From positions 248,001 to 312,000 of the forward strand of contig NZ_PIPS01000002.1 in NCBI RefSeq assembly GCF_003987185.1: DNA of 64,000 nucleotides. Direction: 5' to 3'. Within the stretch, counting starts at the first letter, position 1. Each line of letters opens with the position of its first letter. This document shows positions 36,696-45,676 of the stretch, piece by piece. The notes under the pieces were generated by a model. The model was not told the DNA's origin, did not search any database, and worked only from the letters and a program-made list of their open reading frames with translations. The translations under genes were made by a program, and so were the position numbers. The stretch is from Idiomarina aquatica (GTDB lineage: Bacteria > Pseudomonadota > Gammaproteobacteria > Enterobacterales > Alteromonadaceae).

Positions 36696-37828
36696 AAACT
36701 CAGCAACTCCTCTAATGTTGCTTGGTAAACCTCAGTCAGTTGCTCCAAGTCGCTGACTCGTACGCACTCATTAACCTTATGAATGGTGGCATTGACCGGG
36801 CCGAGTTCGATCACCTGAGCGCCGGTCGGAGCAATGAAGCGTCCATCAGACGTACCACCGGCAGTGGACAACTGCGCCGGTTCACCACAGCAGCGTGTCA
36901 GGGCCGTTTGCACCGCGTCAACCAAAATATCAGGTTCGGTTAGGAAAGGCGGCCCGTTTAATGTCCAGTTTAGATGATAATCCAAGTTATGCTCGGTAAG
37001 AATGGCCTCTACTTGCTGTTTGAGTTGTTGCGCCGTAAGTTCGGTTGAGAAACGGAAGTTAAATTGCACATCGAGCCGTCCCGGAATAACGTTACCGGCG
37101 CCGGTGCCGGCATGGATATTAGAGATTTGAAAGGTGGTCGGCGGAAAATACTCATTGCCATCGTCCCAGCGCTGCTGAGCTAACTGATGCAACGCTGCGG
37201 CAGCGTCGTGGACCGGATTCTTAGCCAGGTGTGGGTAGGCAACATGCCCCTGGACACCATGCACGGCAAGGTCGCCGGTAAGGCTGCCACGGCGGCCGTT
37301 TTTCACCACATCACCCAAGCGCTCGGTACTGGACGGCTCGCCGACGATACACCAGGTGATTTTTTCGTCACGTGCCTCGAGGGTTTCGATGACGCGTTTG
37401 GTTCCGTTAATAAAAGGGCCTTCCTCGTCACTGGTGATAAGAAACGCCAGATCAAAGGGCAGTGGTTGCGGGTTGTGCTCTAAAAACGCTTCGACAGCAA
37501 CGATCATGGCCGCCAGACTGCCTTTCATATCCGCTGCGCCCCGGCCGAACAGGTAGCCATCCTTAATGGTCGGCTCAAACGGTGGTGATGACCAGTCACT
37601 GGGATCGCCCGGCGGCACCACATCGGTATGGCCAGCAAAACAGAAGACCGGTTTGCCACGGCCCAGCCGCGCCCATAAATTGGTGGTGTCCTCAAACACC
37701 AGCGTTTCCAGCTCGAAACCGAGTGCCGCCAGACGCTCACCTAATAATTGCTGGCAACCTTCGTCGGCCGGCGTAATGGACGGGCGTGAAATCAGCTGTT
37801 TGGCTAAAGATAATGTTTCGCTGCTCAT
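36680..37828 (-). CDS. dapE: Succinyl-diaminopimelate desuccinylase
   Basis: 382 residues, dizinc M20 peptidase of the lysine/DAP pathway. [12 protein letters not shown] has the first zinc histidine and bridging aspartate; [11 protein letters not shown] contains the catalytic glutamate; [13 protein letters not shown] and [15 protein letters not shown] are C-terminal family motifs. The ATG at 37828 is chosen because the extended frame to 37930 lies inside yffB. It starts one base after yffB, the same neighbour as in E. coli. Confidence 0.95.
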   Translation of the reverse strand: MSSETLSLAKQLISRPSITPADEGCQQLLGERLAALGFELETLVFEDTTNLWARLGRGKPVFCFAGHTDVVPPGDPSDWSSPPFEPTIKDGYLFGRGAADMKGSLAAMIVAVEAFLEHNPQPLPFDLAFLITSDEEGPFINGTKRVIETLEARDEKITWCIVGEPSSTERLGDVVKNGRRGSLTGDLAVHGVQGHVAYPHLAKNPVHDAAAALHQLAQQRWDDGNEYFPPTTFQISNIHAGTGAGNVIPGRLDVQFNFRFSTELTAQQLKQQVEAILTEHNLDYHLNWTLNGPPFLTEPDILVDAVQTALTRCCGEPAQLSTAGGTSDGRFIAPTGAQVIELGPVNATIHKVNECVRVSDLEQLTEVYQATLEELLSLCQSN

Positions 37829-37829
37829 A

Positions 37830-38174
37830 TCAAAGGTACCGTTGCTGCCAGGTGCTTTCGTTAAAGCCGACATGAACGCCCTGCGTATCTTCCACCAACG
37901 GCCGTTTGAATAAGGTCGGCTGGGTAACAATCAGCTCGGCAATGGCCGCATCGTCCTGTAGCTGCTTTTGCTGCTCATCCAACTGACGCCAGCTGGTACT
38001 GCGTTTATTGATCAGCTTTTCGGCACCAAGCTGTTGCAGCCAGTGCACCACCTCGGCTTCGGTTAGCGGTTGTTTGCGCACATCGCGAAATTCAAACGCT
38101 ATATTCTGTTGCTGCAACCAGCGCAGCGCTTTTTTTACAGTATCGCAATTACTAATGCCGTGAACGGTAATCAT
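37830..38174 (-). CDS. yffB: ArsC/Spx-family protein YffB
   Basis: 114 residues, thioredoxin-like. The motif is [14 protein letters not shown] with the single conserved cysteine, and [15 protein letters not shown] and [13 protein letters not shown] are typical of YffB. E. coli YffB is a putative glutathione-dependent thiol reductase; its physiological role is unknown. It overlaps the upstream pseudo-EIIA gene by four bases and precedes dapE by one base. Confidence 0.9.
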   Translation of the reverse strand: MITVHGISNCDTVKKALRWLQQQNIAFEFRDVRKQPLTEAEVVHWLQQLGAEKLINKRSTSWRQLDEQQKQLQDDAAIAELIVTQPTLFKRPLVEDTQGVHVGFNESTWQQRYL

Positions 38175-38662
38175 GAATTTTCCTGTTTATCGTCAAAAAT
38201 AATAGAATCTAACAGACTGATGGCGCCTGATTCAGCCCAGTGAAAGCTATCCGGTAGTGTCGGCGCGGGCTCAAGCAGTACCGCTAAGCGCCGTTGTTGA
38301 GGGTCAGAGGCGCGCAACAACGATTGATTAAGGTTGAGTAATACGTCACCCTTTTGTACCTGTTGATGCCGCTTTACCTGACGCACCAGTGCGGGGTGTT
38401 GCTGAAAGCAACGACCATCACCCAATATCAACGTGAGGACACTGGCTGAGGGGTGGCGCAACCGAATATAATCGCCACTGGCGCTGATGTCGTCGACGAC
38501 AGCACTAAAGGGGGCAACAATTTGGTTACCGGCAACGTCAAGTAAGGGACCATTGCCGAAGATCCTGTTATGAACAAATGCTGGGTGTTGATCGTCTAAA
38601 CAACAGAGGCGGCCGCTTGCCGGGGCACTAATTGGGAATAAATCGGACACGACGGTTAACAC
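38171..38662 (-). CDS. PTS EIIA-like protein lacking the phosphorylated histidine
   Basis: 163 residues. PISAPASGRL, VHNRIFGNGPLLDVAGNQIVAPFSAVV and HQQVQKGDVLLNLN follow the EIIA-Glc (Crr) fold in order. The active segment VHFGIDT of Crr aligns with LILGDGR, so the phosphoacceptor His is replaced by Ile79 or Leu80, and the second His is also missing (about Asp64). It therefore cannot take phosphate as Crr does. Its fold might still bind partners. The start is GTG 38662 with a weak ribosome site; another GTG lies 12 bases inside. It leads the yffB-dapE-M15-DUF2897 operon. No other PTS gene is in the window. Confidence 0.7.
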   Translation of the reverse strand: MLTVVSDLFPISAPASGRLCCLDDQHPAFVHNRIFGNGPLLDVAGNQIVAPFSAVVDDISASGDYIRLRHPSASVLTLILGDGRCFQQHPALVRQVKRHQQVQKGDVLLNLNQSLLRASDPQQRRLAVLLEPAPTLPDSFHWAESGAISLLDSIIFDDKQENS

Positions 38663-38715
38663 TCAATGTCTGGGAATAGGTGTATCTTGGCAAACCTTGT
38701 TAACTCATGCAACTG

Positions 38716-38736
38716 TATCCACATTATCTGTGGATA
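38716..38736. repeat. Inverted pair of DnaA-box-like octamers
   Basis: TATCCACA (38716-38723) and TGTGGATA (38729-38736) are exact inverted copies spaced by TTATC. Each is one base short of a consensus DnaA box. They lie in the 199-base divergent gap between the pseudo-EIIA operon and yfbV. Confidence 0.5.
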
Positions 38737-38830
38737 TCTTTGTGCACTACACGGATGTAACTCATTATGTTATTGAAATATAATGAAAAAGTTGTTTGGA
38801 CAGTAAACGTACAACAAGCCCGTAATTGGT

Positions 38831-38836
38831 TATAAT
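38831..38836 (+). promoter_or_regulatory. Possible -10 element for yfbV
   Basis: A perfect TATAAT lies 26 bases before the yfbV start. No good -35 is seen at 17 bases, so it may need an activator. Confidence 0.4.
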
Positions 38837-38861
38837 AGCAACAGACGGAAGTGGAGATGTT

Positions 38862-39296
38862 ATGCGGCGTAATTTTTTAAAAGTCATCAGTGAGGGCAGG
38901 GAGTACGCGAAGACCTGGCCGCACCATTCGGTGACAGCAGCCTTTACCGAGTCGCGGGTCATTCCGGTCACGCGTCTGGGTGAGCGCTGGACGCCGGCTA
39001 TCGCGGTGCTTAATGCAGCATTGTTTTATCAGTTTATGCCCACCGAACAACTGGCGCAGGGGATGTTGTTGTCACTGATCATGTTGTCATTGCCGCTGCA
39101 GGGGCTCTACTGGTTGGGTTGGCGAGCCAGACAGCCACTGTCCCCGCGGTTACGGGCTTGGTATAAAGAGCTACAAGACAAACTCAAGGCGAGTGGCAAA
39201 CCCTGTTACCCACAGGGAACGTCAGGCCCTGATTATTATGATCTTGCGGTTATTGTTCGGCAGGCTCTGGATACACTGCCGCCACACCAGCACTGA
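38862..39296 (+). CDS. yfbV: UPF0208 membrane protein YfbV
   Basis: 144 residues (E. coli 151). Two adjacent membrane helices lie at about 45-85, flanked by basic cytoplasmic regions. RLGERWTPAIAVLNAALFYQF and WKELQDKL-type YKELQDKLKASGK support the family. In E. coli YfbV restricts the Ter macrodomain's reach on the chromosome. The ATG at 38862 follows GGAAGTGGAG. It is convergent with the CbiM-like gene, the stop codons being adjacent. Confidence 0.88.
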   Translation: MRRNFLKVISEGREYAKTWPHHSVTAAFTESRVIPVTRLGERWTPAIAVLNAALFYQFMPTEQLAQGMLLSLIMLSLPLQGLYWLGWRARQPLSPRLRAWYKELQDKLKASGKPCYPQGTSGPDYYDLAVIVRQALDTLPPHQH

Positions 39297-39932
39297 TTAA
39301 CTGTTATCCAGGTATACTTCATCACTGAAGGTTTTCAGCCAGTGCGGCCGGTACACCACCATTAACGTGACAGCCATGCCGTTTAACAACGCTTCAGGAA
39401 ACATCAATAGTGGCGTAATTACACCGTAGTTTTGCCAGATATTGTCCCAACTAAGATAGCCGCTGAGTAACGCCCAACTGCCGTGTGCAAGGTGTGTGAA
39501 AGCCATGGCCAGCGCGCCGATTAAAAACGCGTTGACGAAAATATAGACAAACGGATGCCGTGGCAGGCGATGATAAATAACGGCATAACTGATGAAGGTC
39601 AGTAGCGCCGGCACGACAACGTGACTTAAGTACAATGTCGACACCATGTAAGCGTCGTAGTCGTTAATGAATTGATTGAGCAACACCACCACCGCGCCGG
39701 CCAGCAAAGCCCGGCGTAAGCCGAGCATCAGTGTGAGTGTGGTAATGCCAAGAAAATGAATGCTGAGGCCATAATCAAGTTTTGCCGACAGACTCCAGAT
39801 GAAGGTCAGTACCGCGATACCGCCCAAACTTAAATGCTGGAGCAGTGTGCTTTGCCGGAACAGCTTCCAGTCTGTCTGCTGGATACACAGCAGCAACACC
39901 AACAGTGCTGCCGCATGTAACATGAGATTCAT
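39297..39932 (-). CDS. CbiM-like energy-coupling factor permease
   Basis: 211 residues with about six membrane helices. SIHFLGITTLTLMLGLRRALLAG and LLMFPEALLNGMAVTLMVVY resemble the CbiM S-component fold. Classical CbiM carries an N-terminal MHI/H motif for cobalt or nickel; the N terminus here (MNLMLHAAALLV) has His6, which differs in position. No ATPase or CbiQ genes are nearby, so it is a solitary permease of unknown substrate. The ATG at 39932 is supported by frame only. xthA follows upstream after 18 bases on the same strand. Confidence 0.75.
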   Translation of the reverse strand: MNLMLHAAALLVLLLCIQQTDWKLFRQSTLLQHLSLGGIAVLTFIWSLSAKLDYGLSIHFLGITTLTLMLGLRRALLAGAVVVLLNQFINDYDAYMVSTLYLSHVVVPALLTFISYAVIYHRLPRHPFVYIFVNAFLIGALAMAFTHLAHGSWALLSGYLSWDNIWQNYGVITPLLMFPEALLNGMAVTLMVVYRPHWLKTFSDEVYLDNS

Positions 39933-39950
39933 GAACCCACCATTGCTACC

Positions 39951-40763
39951 TTACTGTGGTTTGAACGCGCTCCAGATCGGCGCGTGATCTGACGGTTTTT
40001 CAATGCCACGCAGTTCGTAATCGATGCCACTATCAACGCAGTGGTCCGCTAATGGCTTAGTGGCCAGTATCAAATCGATGCGCAGACCGCGGTTATCATC
40101 AAAACCGCGTGAACGATAGTCAAACCAGCTGTATTCGTTGGTCGCTTCCGGATGTTGTTGTCGATAGGTGTCCAGCAGTCCCCAGTCCAATAAACGGTTT
40201 AACCAGTCCCGCTCTTCGGGCAGGAAACTGCATTTACCCGTGCGCAGCCAGCGTTTGGCATTCTGTTCGCCGATACCGATATCGATGTCCTGATGAGAAA
40301 TATTCATGTCACCCATGATGACGACCGGATCCGATGGACTCAGTTCGTTCTCAACATAGTTCATCAAGTCCTGATAAAACTTTTCCTTGGCGGGGAACTT
40401 AACCGGGTGGTCGCGACTCTCGCCCTGGGGAAAGTAACCATTCAGAACCCGCACCGTTTGCCCATTGGGCATCGGATAGTCACCCATAATCATACGGCGT
40501 TGAGCGTCTTCGTCGTCGGTTGGAAAACCAAACTGTGGGTTCGTTAATGGCACTTTGCTGAGCAGCGCCACGCCGTAATGGCCTTTTTGACCATGATAAA
40601 TGACGTGATAGCCCATCGCCTCAACGTCAGCTTTTGGAAACTGATCGTCATGCACTTTGGTTTCCTGCAACCCGATCACGTCCGGTTGATGCTTGTCAAT
40701 CAATGCTTGCAATTGATGAAGTCGTGCGCGAATACCATTTATATTGAAAGAGATAAATTTCAT
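39951..40763 (-). CDS. xthA: Exodeoxyribonuclease III
   Basis: 270 residues, EEP-family AP endonuclease and 3'-5' exonuclease for base-excision repair. [31 protein letters not shown] (catalytic Glu), [14 protein letters not shown] (Asp/Asn), [22 protein letters not shown] and SDHAPIWS (catalytic His) are all present. Its length equals E. coli Xth. It is followed by the CbiM-like gene and probably shares a transcript with it. Confidence 0.96.
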   Translation of the reverse strand: MKFISFNINGIRARLHQLQALIDKHQPDVIGLQETKVHDDQFPKADVEAMGYHVIYHGQKGHYGVALLSKVPLTNPQFGFPTDDEDAQRRMIMGDYPMPNGQTVRVLNGYFPQGESRDHPVKFPAKEKFYQDLMNYVENELSPSDPVVIMGDMNISHQDIDIGIGEQNAKRWLRTGKCSFLPEERDWLNRLLDWGLLDTYRQQHPEATNEYSWFDYRSRGFDDNRGLRIDLILATKPLADHCVDSGIDYELRGIEKPSDHAPIWSAFKPQ

Positions 40764-40922
40764 AGCGTTGCTGTGTTATTGAGTTAGCGTTTGATGAGCA
40801 CCATCATACCAAAGTCGACCGCACGGCGCGACAGGATAGGGGTGCGATAGCGCGTGAAAATCCGTATACTCACGGGTTATCATGGGCCTTGGCCAAAACA
40901 ATAAACATAACATAGGTGTCGA

Positions 40923-41246
40923 GTGTTGCAGTTGCTTAACGAACTTGGGCTGATGGTTCGCCCGCATATTTATCAAATCGCGACCATGATTGTGGCTACC
41001 TTGCTGGTCATATATGGTAATGAGCTCAATCAGCTCATTCGGCGACAAATCGCCGGTTTGCATTTTTTGTTGCGCGCGATCATTTTCGTATTGGTCTGTG
41101 CGTTTGGTTATGGTTATTTGTTGGTTGGTTTTACGCCCATCCTGTCATCCTGGTTGCATCAAATTCCACTGCATTTAATTGCGCCGGCAACACTGGTGAT
41201 CGTAATGGTGCTAGGTTTATTGGCGGAACGGAAAAAACAATTATAA
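40923..41246 (+). CDS. DUF3392 membrane protein
   Basis: 107 residues with about three hydrophobic helices. It fits the DUF3392 family (NELGLMVRPHIYQIATMIVATLL). It appears to start at GTG 40923, and a GTG start makes the precise N terminus uncertain. It precedes the patatin-like gene by seven bases, so the two are probably cotranscribed. Function unknown. Confidence 0.75.
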   Translation: MLQLLNELGLMVRPHIYQIATMIVATLLVIYGNELNQLIRRQIAGLHFLLRAIIFVLVCAFGYGYLLVGFTPILSSWLHQIPLHLIAPATLVIVMVLGLLAERKKQL

Positions 41247-41253
41247 GGACATT

Positions 41254-42321
41254 ATGACCACTTCGTTGCTAACTATTAAAGCGGGCGCTACTGCCTACCA
41301 ACAGGTTCGTGAGCAGGGCTTACGGGCGGACGATGTTGATTTGTTACTGGGCGCTTCAGGCGGACCTAAATGGTTTGTGTTGCAAGGCATGGATCGTTAC
41401 TTGTTTGGGGACTTCCTGAGTAGCAAGAGTCAGCCGTTGAATACCCTGGGAACTTCAGCCGGTGCGTGGCGATTTGCCGCCCTGGGACAGGACGACCCGG
41501 TTGCGGCCAGTGAATTGTTTGCGCGCCTGTACAGCACGCAAACCTACAGTGAGCATCCTGATCGGCATGAAATTACCCGCGAAGCGAAGAAACTGCTGGA
41601 GCGCTATGTGCCGGCAACCGCCATCGAGCAAATACTCACGCAGGATAGGGTGCACCATCATTTTATCGTAGCGCGCTGTCTGCGTAGCACGGCGGCAGAA
41701 AATAAACGTCAGGTGCTGGGCTTATTATCATCGGCATTTGCTAATTCATTAAACCGAGCAAACTTAGGACGCTATTATGAACGTGTGATGTTTCATCATC
41801 CGCACTCGTCGTTATCCTTTTGCCGTCATTGGCATGACTTGCCGACTCGTTTTGTAGAGCTGGACCGTTCGAACTTTGCTCCGGCGTTATTGGCAACCGG
41901 TTCAATCCCAATGGTACTGGAAGGCGTTCGCGACATTCCCGGTGCTCCGCCTGGTATGTATCGTGACGGCGGTATCACGGACTATCACTTCGACGTTGAT
42001 CTATCGAAAGTCGATGGCTTGGTACTGTACCCGCACTTTCACCAGGAAGTGATCCCCGGCTGGTTTGATAAACGCATGAAGCGTCGCCGGACAACCGGTA
42101 GTGACTGGCCCAACGTGGTGTTTGTGTCGCCGTCGGAACAGTTTGTGAAGTCATTACCCTATGGCAAAATCCCCGATCGTACTGATTTTCAGAAACTACC
42201 GGCAAAGGAACGGATTGAGTATTGGCGTAAGGCCATCGCGGCGGGTCAACGCATGGGAGATGAGTTGCGCGAAGTGATTGAGTCAGGAGCGATTCGTGAG
42301 CGGGTTAGCTTGTGGCAGTAA
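41254..42321 (+). CDS. Patatin-like phospholipase
   Basis: 355 residues. The oxyanion-hole loop GASGGPKW (33-40), nucleophile elbow GTSAG with Ser68 and catalytic Asp238 in YRDGGITDYH make the patatin Ser-Asp dyad. TGSIPMVLEGVRDIPG fits the same fold. It is probably a cytoplasmic lipid acyl hydrolase; no secretion signal is visible. It follows the DUF3392 membrane protein in the same operon, hinting at action on membrane lipid. Confidence 0.87.
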   Translation: MTTSLLTIKAGATAYQQVREQGLRADDVDLLLGASGGPKWFVLQGMDRYLFGDFLSSKSQPLNTLGTSAGAWRFAALGQDDPVAASELFARLYSTQTYSEHPDRHEITREAKKLLERYVPATAIEQILTQDRVHHHFIVARCLRSTAAENKRQVLGLLSSAFANSLNRANLGRYYERVMFHHPHSSLSFCRHWHDLPTRFVELDRSNFAPALLATGSIPMVLEGVRDIPGAPPGMYRDGGITDYHFDVDLSKVDGLVLYPHFHQEVIPGWFDKRMKRRRTTGSDWPNVVFVSPSEQFVKSLPYGKIPDRTDFQKLPAKERIEYWRKAIAAGQRMGDELREVIESGAIRERVSLWQ

Positions 42322-42326
42322 TGAGG

Positions 42327-42800
42327 TTATCGGGAGCTTTGGCTGAAACTGGCATCACAAAGTTGCTCGAAACGTTCAGCCGCCAGCCGCCGGGCAAGGT
42401 TAATTTCATGCGCAGTAAGTTGCGGCTGTAACTGTTGTAACAGTTCGGTGGCCTGCGACTGGCCGGCTTTTTCTGCCAGCGTTAACCAGCAACAGGCGTG
42501 AAAGCTACTGGCAGGTAAGTGCTTACCTTGCAAAAACATCTGGCCCAGATACAACATGGCTTTGCCATGTCCGAACAGCGCCGCGCGACGAAAATGCTTG
42601 GCTGCTTCAAATGGAGTGTGCTTAATAAGCTCGGCTGCCTTAACGTAGTGATGCTTAGCGTAGCGCTGCCAGTATTCCGGCCCGCGAATTTTAGCATCAC
42701 CCGGTTGCTCAGCTTGCAGGAGTTGTTGTTGTGCGACTGCAATGAGCTTATCGACCTGCTCAAGCAGCCGACTTTGCCACTGATTGACATCCGTCGCCAT
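42327..42800 (-). CDS. Sel1-like repeat protein
   Basis: 157 residues, largely helical and rich in Gln and Leu. Two or so Sel1-like units are visible (HFRRAALFGHGKAMLYLGQMFLQGK, HACCWLTLAEKAGQSQATELLQQL). These repeats make protein-binding scaffolds. No signal peptide or catalytic motif. It is convergent with the patatin-like gene (five bases apart) and divergent from the hybrid kinase. Confidence 0.75.
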   Translation of the reverse strand: MATDVNQWQSRLLEQVDKLIAVAQQQLLQAEQPGDAKIRGPEYWQRYAKHHYVKAAELIKHTPFEAAKHFRRAALFGHGKAMLYLGQMFLQGKHLPASSFHACCWLTLAEKAGQSQATELLQQLQPQLTAHEINLARRLAAERFEQLCDASFSQSSR

Positions 42801-42891
42801 GAAATTAAGCCGTACGCTGTATGAAAATTATTTTTATTGTTAATCTGAGTGTACCCTTAGCTCAACGGTTGAGTAAAGTAACAAATCACTT

Positions 42892-44856
42892 ATGACAACA
42901 CCCGATGTAAAGCCAGAAGCAGTAACCAACAGTAACCTCGAACAGCTGATTAATGCCGGCACCGGGCTTACCTTATTTGTCTGGGAAGATTCCGAGCTAT
43001 GGCCCGTTCGTTATGTATCCGACAATGTCGCTGCGGTTTTTGGTTTCACGAAAGAGGAATTCATTCGTCGCGAAGTGCACTACAAGTTCCTTATCCACGA
43101 GGACGATACGGCGCGCGTAAACGACGAGGTAGAGCTGCTGAAATCCGGCAAAACCGGTTATCGGCTGACGCATCAGGACTACCGGGTACGTCACAAAGAC
43201 GGTCATTACGTTTGGGTGACAGATACCACGGTCGTTAAGTACGACGAAAAAACCGGTGTGAATTTGTTGTTCGGTTATCTGATCGACATCACCGAGCGCA
43301 AAGAGCTGGAACTTAAGCTTGAAACTGAGCGCAACCGCCTGAGTCTGTTGTTAGATGCAACACGACTGGGAACCTGGGAGTGGAATCCGCAAACCAATAA
43401 AACGTCTTTTAACGAGCGTTGGGCGAGGATGTTCGGTTATGAGCCGGGCGAACTTGAAGATAATGTCGAAACCTGGTCAAGCCGTTTGCACCCTGACGAT
43501 TATGACAAGGCCTGGCAGGCGATAAAGGACCACCTCGATGGGGTAACACCTTTTTACGAGAGCGAACACCGAATTTTGCACCGTTCTGGTCGCTGGGTTT
43601 ATGTGCTGGACCGCGGACGAATCATCGAACGTGATGCTCAAGGTCGAGCAACCCGCTATGCGGGCACAGTAACGGATGTAACGGAGCAGAAACAGGCAGA
43701 ACTTGATGCTCGTCGAGCGGCACACGCTAAAAATGTGTTTTTAGCCAATATGTCCCACGAAATCCGCACACCGTTGCATGGTATTCTCGGTTTAGCGTCG
43801 GTACTCGAGAACACCGACGTCAGTGATTATCAGAAACGGCTGCTAAGAACGATCAAAAACAGCGGTGACTATCTGTTAAATACACTGAATGATCTGCTTG
43901 ATCTTACCCGTGCCGAAGAAGGTCAACTGAAAATAAAACTGGGCACGCACAGCATTGTGCATATTCTTGAGCACATCCATTCTTTGTTTGAACAACGGGC
44001 GGAAGAAAAAGGCCTGGCGTTCGAGTTTGATATTGCGGATGACCTCCCACGACAAGTCATCATGGATCATTCGCGGGTGATACAAGTCGTCAGTAACTTA
44101 GTGAGCAATGCGATAAAGTTTACCCAACACGGTAAGATTCAGGTGAAAGCCCGTTGGTTGGCAGAGAATGAACGCAAAGGCGAGCTTGAAATCAGCGTGA
44201 CTGACAGTGGTGCCGGTATCCGTGATACGCAGCGCATCTGGCAACTGTTTGAGCAGGAAGATGACGGACTGACGCGCTCGCAGCAAGGCAGTGGTTTGGG
44301 GCTTGCTATTGTCAGAAACTTGGTGCAACTGCTCAGTGGTACCATTCAGGTAGACAGTGAAATGGGCGAAGGCTCCTGTTTTACCGTTTGCTTACCGATG
44401 ACCGTGCATACCGGCAATGCCCCGAGTGATGAAGAACTGTCCGAACTGCTATTGCCGGAACTTGGTCAACACCGCGTACTGGTGGTCGACGATAACAGCA
44501 TTAACCAGATGATCGTGACAGAAATGCTGTTGAGTCTGGGCCAGCAGGTAGAGTCGGTGACCAGTGGCCAAAAGGCGTTGGAAGCGCTGCAACAATCATT
44601 ATTTGACGCTGTATTTATGGATCTGCATATGCCGGGTATGGATGGCATGGAAACCACCAAACAGATCCGCCAGGATAGTGCCATCAAGCAACCCTATATC
44701 ATTGCTCTGACCGCTAACGCGTTCCCGGAAACTCGCACGCAGGCGCTGCGTTCCGGTATGGACGATTACGTGACGAAGCCGTTTGTTAAAGAAGATTTGG
44801 CACGTGTACTTAATCGCATTAATGTGAAAACACAAAGGAAGAAACATGGCATTTAA
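42892..44856 (+). CDS. Hybrid sensor histidine kinase, PAS-PAS-HisKA-HATPase-REC
   Basis: 654 residues with no membrane helix. PAS 1 (about 15-140) and PAS 2 (about 150-275, LDATRLGTWEWNPQTNKT) precede the dimerisation domain with phosphoacceptor H289 (NMSHEIRTPLHG). The ATPase domain has VSNAIKF (N box), DSGAGI (G1) and GSGLGLAIVRNLVQ (G2). The C-terminal receiver has D577 (FMDLHMPGMDG) and a KPF lysine. No separate output regulator or Hpt lies beside it. Its last 11 bases overlap a MoxR ATPase gene, so it may control or be read with that chaperone-like module. Confidence 0.93.
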   Translation: MTTPDVKPEAVTNSNLEQLINAGTGLTLFVWEDSELWPVRYVSDNVAAVFGFTKEEFIRREVHYKFLIHEDDTARVNDEVELLKSGKTGYRLTHQDYRVRHKDGHYVWVTDTTVVKYDEKTGVNLLFGYLIDITERKELELKLETERNRLSLLLDATRLGTWEWNPQTNKTSFNERWARMFGYEPGELEDNVETWSSRLHPDDYDKAWQAIKDHLDGVTPFYESEHRILHRSGRWVYVLDRGRIIERDAQGRATRYAGTVTDVTEQKQAELDARRAAHAKNVFLANMSHEIRTPLHGILGLASVLENTDVSDYQKRLLRTIKNSGDYLLNTLNDLLDLTRAEEGQLKIKLGTHSIVHILEHIHSLFEQRAEEKGLAFEFDIADDLPRQVIMDHSRVIQVVSNLVSNAIKFTQHGKIQVKARWLAENERKGELEISVTDSGAGIRDTQRIWQLFEQEDDGLTRSQQGSGLGLAIVRNLVQLLSGTIQVDSEMGEGSCFTVCLPMTVHTGNAPSDEELSELLLPELGQHRVLVVDDNSINQMIVTEMLLSLGQQVESVTSGQKALEALQQSLFDAVFMDLHMPGMDGMETTKQIRQDSAIKQPYIIALTANAFPETRTQALRSGMDDYVTKPFVKEDLARVLNRINVKTQRKKHGI

Positions 44857-45676
44857 TAGTACTGATAGCTATATCGTATCAGAACAACTGGCAAGTGCGG
44901 TAAACGCCGCTGTAACGCTGCAAAAACCACTGCTGATAAAAGGCGAACCGGGCACCGGCAAAACACGGCTGGCGCAGGAGTTGGCAGACTCATTAAATAC
45001 CGAGCTGCTGCAGTGGTCGATAAAGTCCACCACCAAAGCTCAGCAGGGACTTTATGAGTACGATGCCGTGTCGCGTTTGCGTGACAGTCAGCTTGGCAGT
45101 GACAAAGTTCATGACATCAGTAATTACATAAAACCCGGTAAGCTGTGGCAAGCGTTTACGGCCGAAAAACGACCCGTACTGTTGATCGATGAAATCGATA
45201 AAGCCGATATTGAGTTTCCTAATGACTTGCTGCATGAACTTGATCAAATGGCGTTTCATGTCTACGAAACCGGTGAGCACATAGAGGCTCGACAACGACC
45301 CATTGTGATCATTACGTCGAATAATGAAAAAGCCTTACCGGATGCGTTTTTGCGGCGCTGTTTTTTTCATTTTATTCAGTTTCCTGATGCGGAAACGCTG
45401 GCGCAAATTGCGCAGGTACACTATCCGAATTTGCATCAGCAACTGCTGGAACAGGCATTGGAATTGTTCTTTGATTTACGCCACACGCCGGGTCTTAAGA
45501 AAAAGCCGTCAACCTCGGAGCTGTTGGACTGGATTCGCCTATTGGTGGCAGAAGACATCAGTGCCGAACAATTGCAGCAATCACGCCAACGCAACAGCGC
45601 CATTCCGCTGACCGGGGCGCTACTAAAACACGAGCAGGACATCGAGCTGGTTGAAAGGTTACGCCGTGTTAATTGA
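44846..45676 (+). CDS. MoxR-family AAA+ ATPase
   Basis: 276 residues. Walker A is GEPGTGKT (33-40), Walker B is VLLIDEIDKA (111-120, D115 and E116), with NEKALPDAFLRRCFFHFIQFPD holding the arginine-finger region. MoxR proteins pair with vWA proteins to insert cofactors or remodel complexes; this pairing is reproduced here because the next gene is a vWA protein overlapping by 11 bases. It overlaps the hybrid kinase upstream by 11 bases. Confidence 0.92.
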   Translation: MAFNSTDSYIVSEQLASAVNAAVTLQKPLLIKGEPGTGKTRLAQELADSLNTELLQWSIKSTTKAQQGLYEYDAVSRLRDSQLGSDKVHDISNYIKPGKLWQAFTAEKRPVLLIDEIDKADIEFPNDLLHELDQMAFHVYETGEHIEARQRPIVIITSNNEKALPDAFLRRCFFHFIQFPDAETLAQIAQVHYPNLHQQLLEQALELFFDLRHTPGLKKKPSTSELLDWIRLLVAEDISAEQLQQSRQRNSAIPLTGALLKHEQDIELVERLRRVN

